Source: Actinomycetota bacterium
GTDB lineage: Bacteria; Actinomycetota; Actinomycetes; Nanopelagicales; Nanopelagicaceae
Reading direction: 5' to 3'
Assembly: GCA_009699795.1 (NCBI GenBank)
Contig: WLNK01000023.1
Coordinates: 1-11,270 of the forward strand
Length of the DNA: 11,270 nucleotides
The notes under the pieces were generated by a model. The model did not search any database. It was not told the DNA's origin and saw nothing but the letters and a program-made list of their open reading frames with translations. Below, piece by piece: positions 6,973-11,270 of the stretch; within the stretch, counting starts at the first letter, position 1; each line of letters starts with the position of its first letter. Both the position numbers and the translations under genes were made by a program.

Positions 6973-7911
6973 ATGAAGGACTTACTTCGCACCGCAGATT
7001 TATCGCGAGCTGACGTCGATTTACTACTCGATACGGCTTCGGCTTTTGCCGAGCATCCACTTCGTTCTGCAACTGCGCTAGCAAATAAGAGCGTTGCCAT
7101 TTATATGACAAAGCCATCAACTCGCACCCGTTTATCTTCAGAGACAGCAGTTGCTCATCTTGGTGGCACTCCTATTTTTATTCGTGGAGATGAATTGCAG
7201 CTTGGCCGAGGTGAAACGATCGCTGATACTGCAAAAATAATTAGTGGCTACTGCGATGCGCTCATCATCCGTACTTTTGCGCAAGCAGATGTTGAAGAGT
7301 TAGGTGCAAACGCCTCTATCCCTGTTATAAACGCATTGACAGACGATGACCATCCAACTCAACTTCTTGCTGACTGGTTAACAATTCGGGAAAATTTTGG
7401 TCCAGATGTCAAAGGAAGAAAATTTGTTTATTTAGGCGATGGAAACAATATGTCGCACGCTTGGTTAATTATGGGCGCAATAATGGGCGCGCATGTTGTT
7501 GCTGCAACACCGAGCGGTAAATGGGCTCCATCAGAGCACATCATTGCAAAGGCAAAAGAAATTGCAGCAAAGACTGGTGCGACAATTGAAGTTTTACATG
7601 ACCCAGAAGCGGCATCAAAAGATGCAAGTGTTTTATATACGGATGTATGGATGTCTATGGGTGATCCAGAATCCGAAAGAAGCGAAAAAGTAAAAGTTCT
7701 TTCACCATTTGCGGTAACAGATAATTTGATGTCTCTGACTGCTAAAGATTCAATTTTTATGCATTGCTTGCCCGCTCATCGAGGCGAAGAGGTAAGCGCA
7801 TCAGTAATCGATGGACCCAAGTCAGTTATATGGCGCGAGGCCTATCACCGTCGTACAACCATTCAGGCCTTGCTTTATCACCTAACTCGCGGCGAACTCA
7901 AAGGGATTTAG
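6973..7911 (+). CDS. argF: ornithine carbamoyltransferase
   Basis: The enzyme transfers the carbamoyl group from carbamoyl phosphate to ornithine to make citrulline, step six of arginine synthesis, in the cytoplasm. The 312-aa product is family length. Carbamoyl-phosphate residues are in STRTR (49-53) and HPTQ (127-130); ornithine-binding motifs are DGNNMSHAW (156-164) and DVWMSMGD (224-231), the SMG loop; HCLPAHRG (264-271) carries the catalytic Cys265. The SMG loop and HCLP signature separate it from aspartate carbamoyltransferase. The ATG at 6973 is 7 nt downstream of a TAGAAT -10 box, so the message is probably leaderless. No other arg gene lies in the visible flanks: DUF3039 is divergent and pntA follows after 66 nt. 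The arginine genes must therefore be at least partly dispersed, or this copy is a separate one. Confidence 0.96.
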   Translation: MKDLLRTADLSRADVDLLLDTASAFAEHPLRSATALANKSVAIYMTKPSTRTRLSSETAVAHLGGTPIFIRGDELQLGRGETIADTAKIISGYCDALIIRTFAQADVEELGANASIPVINALTDDDHPTQLLADWLTIRENFGPDVKGRKFVYLGDGNNMSHAWLIMGAIMGAHVVAATPSGKWAPSEHIIAKAKEIAAKTGATIEVLHDPEAASKDASVLYTDVWMSMGDPESERSEKVKVLSPFAVTDNLMSLTAKDSIFMHCLPAHRGEEVSASVIDGPKSVIWREAYHRRTTIQALLYHLTRGELKGI

Positions 7912-7937
7912 CACTCTTCTCGCAAAAGATTTCTCAA

Positions 7938-7956
7938 TCCGATAGCAGCAATCGGA
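7938..7956 (+). repeat. inverted repeat upstream of pntA
   Basis: TCCGAT (7938-7943) and ATCGGA (7951-7956) form a perfect 6-bp inverted repeat around a 7-nt loop (AGCAGCA). There is no T-run after it, so it is a poor intrinsic terminator for argF. It covers the expected -35 area of the putative pntA promoter, so an operator or activator site is an alternative. It could equally be chance. Confidence 0.35.
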
Positions 7957-7965
7957 GTTGGCAGG

Positions 7966-7971
7966 TAAAGT
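7966..7971 (+). promoter_or_regulatory. -10 box of leaderless promoter for the pnt operon
   Basis: TAAAGT matches TANNNT and lies 6 nt before the pntA ATG at 7978, placing the transcript start at the ATG. An AGG further upstream is too far for a normal ribosome site. The later pnt genes have strong ribosome sites, which makes the missing one at pntA stand out. Confidence 0.5.
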
Positions 7972-7977
7972 CTCACC

Positions 7978-9102
7978 ATGCAAATAGCCGTTCCAAAAGA
8001 AATTCGTGAAGGTGAAAAACGCGTTGCGTTGGTCCCTGATGTTATTAATAAATTAACCAGACTCGGTCTCGATGTTGTCATCGAATCAGGAGCTGGAACT
8101 CATTCGCAAGGAACGGATGCCGAATACGAAAGTGCTGGGGCCAAGATTGTTAAGGGCGATGTACTAAAGAGCGCCGATGTCGTTCTCTCAGTTCAACCGC
8201 TAACACCAGCGCAGATGGGAACACTTAAAAAAGGCGCAATAACTATTTCATTTCTATCTCCAACTACTGCAGTGGATTCAATTGAAGCTGCTGCAAAAGC
8301 TGGCGTTACCGCGCTTTCACTCGAATTAGTTCCACGAATTTCACGTGCGCAGTCAATGGATGCACTTACATCGCAAGCGTTGTGCGCTGGCTATCGTGCA
8401 GCACTTGTTGGCGCCGAACTCTCACCGCGATTTTTCCCACTATTAATGACAGCAGCAGGAACAGTTACACCTGCGCAAGTTCTTGTTCTCGGCGCTGGCG
8501 TTGCAGGGCTACAGGCAATTGCAACAGCACGCAGACTTGGAGCAGTTGTCTCTGCTTATGATGTGCGACCAGCATCGGCCGATGAAGTACGTTCGATGGG
8601 CGCAGCATTTATTGAACTTGAGCTAGAAGCACTCGAAGGTGCTGGTGGTTATGCACGTGAGATGACGGAAGATCGCGCTGCTAAACAACGCGAACTTTTG
8701 ACTCCTTACATTGCGAAGTCACACGTTGTTATCACAACAGCTGCTGTACCTGGACGCACTGCGCCAAGATTGATGACGCAAGCAATGGTTGATTCCATGG
8801 AGCCTGGAACAATCATCGTTGACCTTGCTGCTGAAACTGGTGGAAACGTTGAAGGATCAAAGCCTGGAGAAATTGTCACAACTTCCAAGGGTGTACGAAT
8901 CTGGGGCGGCAAGGATGTTCCAAGTCAACTTGCTTTCCATGCATCGAGTTTGTACTCACGAAATGTTGTAAATCTTTTGACGCTTCTCACCAAGCCTGAG
9001 AAAGATGGAACACCACTTTCGTTCGACATTAACTTTGAAGATGAAATTATTGCGGGTGCAACTCTCACCCACAACGGAGAACGTCGTGGAGGTAATAAGT
9101 AA
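7978..9102 (+). CDS. pntA: proton-translocating NAD(P)+ transhydrogenase, NAD-binding subunit (domain I)
   Basis: This soluble subunit (also called PntAA) binds NAD(H) and exchanges hydride with the NADP-binding subunit, driven by proton flow through the membrane part, to make NADPH. The 374-aa product is the full alanine-dehydrogenase-like domain I. Visible features are VPKEIREGEKRVALVP at the N-terminus, the RQD loop residues Arg120, Gln125 and Asp128 (in PRISRAQSMDAL), the Rossmann motif GAGVAGL (172-178), Asp195 in YDVRP for the adenosine ribose, and GAGGYA (221-226) at the start of the mobile loop. As a separate protein it is of the three-subunit type known from Rhodospirillum and Mycobacterium. 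It begins an operon: its TAA shares a base with the ATG of the next gene. Confidence 0.96.
   Translation: MQIAVPKEIREGEKRVALVPDVINKLTRLGLDVVIESGAGTHSQGTDAEYESAGAKIVKGDVLKSADVVLSVQPLTPAQMGTLKKGAITISFLSPTTAVDSIEAAAKAGVTALSLELVPRISRAQSMDALTSQALCAGYRAALVGAELSPRFFPLLMTAAGTVTPAQVLVLGAGVAGLQAIATARRLGAVVSAYDVRPASADEVRSMGAAFIELELEALEGAGGYAREMTEDRAAKQRELLTPYIAKSHVVITTAAVPGRTAPRLMTQAMVDSMEPGTIIVDLAAETGGNVEGSKPGEIVTTSKGVRIWGGKDVPSQLAFHASSLYSRNVVNLLTLLTKPEKDGTPLSFDINFEDEIIAGATLTHNGERRGGNK
9088..9093 (+). promoter_or_regulatory. Shine-Dalgarno site for pntA2
   Basis: GGAGGT lies inside the last codons of pntA, 8 nt before the ATG at 9102. It is a near-consensus site and supports the start that overlaps the pntA stop by one base. 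Confidence 0.65.
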
Positions 9103-9392
9103 TGGACGCAATCGCAATCATTTCGATCTTTGTTCTGGCGGTATTCGTAGGTTTTGAAGTTGTATCAAAGGTTTCTTCAACCCTTCACACGCCACTTATG
9201 TCAGGTGCAAACGCAATCCACGGTGTAATTCTTGTTGGCGCAATCATGGTTTGTTCACATAGTTCAACAACTCTTGAACTCGTTCTTTCAGTCATTGCCA
9301 TCGTGCTAGCAACTATCAACATGATTGGTGGGTTTGTTGTTACAGACCGCATGCTCGAAATGTTCAAGGGTAAGAAAGGAGCAAATAAGTGA
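9102..9392 (+). CDS. transhydrogenase small membrane subunit (PntAB type)
   Basis: This 96-aa protein supplies the first membrane helices of the transhydrogenase proton channel; in E. coli the same segment is fused to the C-terminus of PntA. Three hydrophobic stretches are clear (about 2-18, 37-53 and 58-80). The hallmark loop GFEVVSKVSSTLHTPLMSG (17-35) followed by NAIHGVILVGA is kept, and the short basic end is cytosolic (KGKKGANK). Its ATG overlaps the pntA stop by one base, and its TGA overlaps the pntB GTG (GTGA), so the three subunits are tightly coupled, as expected for a fixed-ratio complex. It is often labelled pntAB or pntA2. Confidence 0.95.
   Translation: MDAIAIISIFVLAVFVGFEVVSKVSSTLHTPLMSGANAIHGVILVGAIMVCSHSSTTLELVLSVIAIVLATINMIGGFVVTDRMLEMFKGKKGANK
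9376..9381 (+). promoter_or_regulatory. Shine-Dalgarno site for pntB
   Basis: AAGGAG lies 7 nt before the GTG at 9389. It decides the GTG as start, since the frame has no nearby ATG and the GTG overlaps the preceding stop codon. Confidence 0.65.
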
Positions 9393-10762
9393 ACCAATCT
9401 TTGTACGACCTTATCGGTCTAGCTGCTGGCGTTTGCTTTATTCTCGCTCTTAAAGGTTTATCTCACCCAAAGACTGCTCGTCGCGGAAATATCATCGGTG
9501 CAATCGGAGCAACAATTGCAACCGTTGTAGTTTTCTTTAAGCCACCAATCCATAATCTGGGTTGGATACTTAGTGCGATCGCAGTTGGCGCAGCTATTGG
9601 TGTTCCTGCTGCTCGTAAAGTTCAGATGACACAGATGCCTCAGCTTGTTGCACTCTTTAACGGTGTTGGTGGCGGTGCAGCGGCACTGGTTGCAATGGTG
9701 GAATATCAAGCGCTGGGTGCTGAAGCTACGACTGCCGAAGTTATCTTCACTGTTTTTACTGTTGTTGTCGGTTGTGTTTCATTTAGCGGTTCGGTCATTA
9801 CATTTATGAAGCTTCAAGAGCTAATGACTACTCGTCCTGTTGTGTTCCCTGGCGGGCGATTCTTAATTGCTGCAACTCTTGCGGCAGTTCTTGGTTCATC
9901 CGTGTGGGTAGTAATCGCACTTGGAACAACTCCCCTATTAGTCCTTGCAGCTCTTTCTCTACTTTTTGGAATTCTCTTTGTTCTCCCAGTTGGTGGCGCA
10001 GATGTTCCGATTGTTATTTCACTACTTAATGCATTTACTGGTTTAACAGTTGCCGCAAGCGGTTATGTATTGCAATCGACACTTCTCATCATCGCTGGAA
10101 CTCTCGTTGGTGCGTCCGGAACAATTCTGACTCGCCTTATGGCTGATGCAATGGGACGTTCACTCTTTGGAACACTATTTGGTGCATTTACCGCTAAGCC
10201 GCAAGATCTTGCGGGTGCTGCGGAAGAGCGTCCAGTTCGTTCTGGGTCACCGGATGACGTTGCAATTTTGCTTAACTATGCACGCCGCGTCGTTATCGTT
10301 CCGGGATTTGGTTTGGCAGTTGCGCAAGCACAGCACACCGTGCGCGAGTTAGCGGACTTGATGATCTCCAAGGGAATCGATGTCGCTTACGGAATTCACC
10401 CAGTTGCAGGTCGTATGCCAGGACACATGAACGTTCTGCTTGCAGAAGCTAATGTTCCTTACGATCAATTAGCTGAAATGGATGAAGTAAATCCAACATT
10501 TGGTCAGACAGATGTTGCCATTGTTATTGGAGCAAACGACGTTGTTAATCCAGCGGCGCAAACCACTCCGGGATGTCCAATTTACGGAATGCCAATTCTT
10601 GAAGTTTCACATGCTGCAAATGTAATTTTCTTGAAGCGCTCGATGCGTCCAGGATTCGCGGGAATTGAAAACGAACTTCTATACGATCCAAAGACAATGT
10701 TGCTTTTCGGTGACGCAAAGGCATCACTTACAAAGGTTGTTAGTGCGCTGAAGGCGCTTTAA
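9389..10762 (+). CDS. pntB: proton-translocating NAD(P)+ transhydrogenase, beta subunit
   Basis: PntB contributes most membrane helices of the proton channel (domain II) and the NADP(H)-binding domain III. The 457-aa product is of normal length. Residues 1-268 hold about nine hydrophobic helices, including the conserved MPQLVALFNGVGGGAAALVA (83-102) and VGGADVPIVISLLNAFTG (201-218). A polar linker (269-295) joins domain III, which shows VPGFGLAVAQAQ (304-315), HPVAGRMPGHMNVLLAEANV (337-356), GANDVVNPAA (381-390), Lys416-Arg417 for the NADP 2'-phosphate, and LLFGDAK (438-444). The GTG start has an AAGGAG site. It ends 4 nt from the convergent pirin stop, with no clear terminator between. In a light- or respiration-energised cell it would turn proton motive force into NADPH. 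Confidence 0.97.
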   Translation: MNQSLYDLIGLAAGVCFILALKGLSHPKTARRGNIIGAIGATIATVVVFFKPPIHNLGWILSAIAVGAAIGVPAARKVQMTQMPQLVALFNGVGGGAAALVAMVEYQALGAEATTAEVIFTVFTVVVGCVSFSGSVITFMKLQELMTTRPVVFPGGRFLIAATLAAVLGSSVWVVIALGTTPLLVLAALSLLFGILFVLPVGGADVPIVISLLNAFTGLTVAASGYVLQSTLLIIAGTLVGASGTILTRLMADAMGRSLFGTLFGAFTAKPQDLAGAAEERPVRSGSPDDVAILLNYARRVVIVPGFGLAVAQAQHTVRELADLMISKGIDVAYGIHPVAGRMPGHMNVLLAEANVPYDQLAEMDEVNPTFGQTDVAIVIGANDVVNPAAQTTPGCPIYGMPILEVSHAANVIFLKRSMRPGFAGIENELLYDPKTMLLFGDAKASLTKVVSALKAL

Positions 10763-10766
10763 CCGA

Positions 10767-11270
10767 CTAGACCTTTTTCTCTTGCATCTCTGTTGGAGCG
10801 TTGTGAACATCGAGAATCTCGCTCGCAGTTGATGGCTTGATGTCACCGCTCAACTTATCTGTGCGCTGAATTGGCTGCTTTGGCTTTGCATCTTCCTTGT
10901 AAATTGCAGGAATTGATCCAAGAAGACCTTTTTGGAAATCTTCGAAAGCATCTAAAACTTCGCGCTTAGTATTCATTACAAATGGACCCATCCATGCAAC
11001 GGGTTCCTTGATTGGTTGACCGCCAAGAATGAAGAGTTCAAGGTTCGGAGAACGATTTTCTTGTTGGTTAGCGGCGCGAATAACGATGCTGTCTCCATCA
11101 CCGAAAACTGTCAGCTGACCCATTTGAATTGGTCGCCCTTCATCGCCTGCAAAACCAAAACCTGACATCGCATACACAAGGGCGTTGTAATCCTTGCGCC
11201 ATGGCAATCTAATTTCTGCACCAGGTGCAACAGTTGCGTGAATTAAAGTAATTGGTGTTTGGGTCGTTCC
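10767..11270 (-). CDS. pirin family protein (partial, N-terminus beyond right edge)
   Basis: Pirins are bicupin, iron-binding proteins; some act as quercetin dioxygenases or redox-sensitive regulators, and the role of most bacterial ones is unknown. The visible 167 residues continue open to the window edge; the internal TTG at 11207 is not the start because residues before it (TQTPITLIHATVAPGAEIRL) are family-like. The C-terminal cupin shows LPWRKDYNALVYAMSGFG, ELFILGGQPIKEPVAWMGPF and NTKREVLDAFEDFQKG. The metal-binding N-terminal cupin is outside the window, so activity cannot be judged. About 45 polar residues, rich in Lys, Asp and Pro (10767-10904), extend past the usual pirin end. It converges on pntB and lies outside that operon. 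Confidence 0.9.
   Translation of the reverse strand, partial: GTTQTPITLIHATVAPGAEIRLPWRKDYNALVYAMSGFGFAGDEGRPIQMGQLTVFGDGDSIVIRAANQQENRSPNLELFILGGQPIKEPVAWMGPFVMNTKREVLDAFEDFQKGLLGSIPAIYKEDAKPKQPIQRTDKLSGDIKPSTASEILDVHNAPTEMQEKKV

Noticed and set aside
6955..6975. Possible ARG box before argF
   Set aside because: The AT-rich sequence around the -10 box only loosely resembles half of an ArgR palindrome and is explained by the promoter itself.
6938..7120. Upstream extension of DUF3039 by 61 codons
   Set aside because: This part runs opposite the N-terminus of argF, is not family-like, and the ATG at 6937 coincides with the start of the recognisable protein and with a -10 box at leaderless spacing.
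10745..10760. GCGC-TGAAG-GCGC hairpin followed by TTT at the end of pntB
   Set aside because: Only four base pairs and three Ts, all within the coding sequence; too weak to call an intrinsic terminator.

Overview
The window reads as chromosomal housekeeping sequence from a streamlined, fairly AT-rich actinobacterium. The best clue is the minus-strand order clpS, DUF2017, mec, cysO, cysM, murI, rph, rdgB. It matches the core of the Mycobacterium tuberculosis segment Rv1331-Rv1341, and the CysO, CysM, Mec and ClpS proteins look closely related to the mycobacterial ones. Low GC, very short or overlapping gene junctions and loss of several interleaved genes suggest a small-genome freshwater lineage such as the acI/Nanopelagicales group. 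That placement is inference; no rRNA gene is present to confirm it.

Layout. Bases 1-120 hold either the start of a Lys/Ala-rich minus-strand protein (preferred) or the tail of a plus-strand membrane protein. Bases 117-6937 form one minus-strand run of ten genes. In transcription order these are a DUF3039 putative zinc protein, a secreted GH18 glycosidase with two C-terminal beta-sandwich domains, clpS, DUF2017, mec, cysO, cysM, murI, rph and rdgB. Junctions are 33 nt or less, several genes overlap, and one long transcript with internal promoters is plausible. Divergent from it, on the plus strand, are argF (6973-7911) and the three-gene proton-translocating transhydrogenase operon pntA-pntA2-pntB (7978-10762). 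A pirin-family gene (10767 to the right edge) converges on pntB with a 4-nt gap. No stretch above 70 bases lacks a gene candidate. I see no rRNA, tRNA, CRISPR, IS element, prophage or strong intrinsic terminator.

How the genes work together. CysO, CysM and Mec form a complete alternative cysteine pathway: a thiocarboxylated CysO donates sulfur to O-phosphoserine on CysM, and the Mec metalloprotease releases cysteine from CysO. ClpS is the N-degron adaptor for the Clp protease, with the uncharacterised DUF2017 translationally coupled to it. MurI supplies D-glutamate for peptidoglycan and the GH18 enzyme may act on cell-wall glycans. Rph and RdgB handle RNA 3' ends and clean the nucleotide pool. 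PntA/A2/B makes NADPH at the expense of the proton gradient.

The most distinctive signals are regulatory. The 35-bp argF/DUF3039 gap carries two back-to-back TANNNT -10 boxes, each exactly 7 nt from an ATG, which is a compact divergent leaderless promoter pair. The same motif recurs before pntA, clpS, murI and rdgB, whereas internal operon genes such as pntA2, pntB and rph use clear Shine-Dalgarno sites. I found no convincing new multi-gene system; the region is mainly ordinary core genome.
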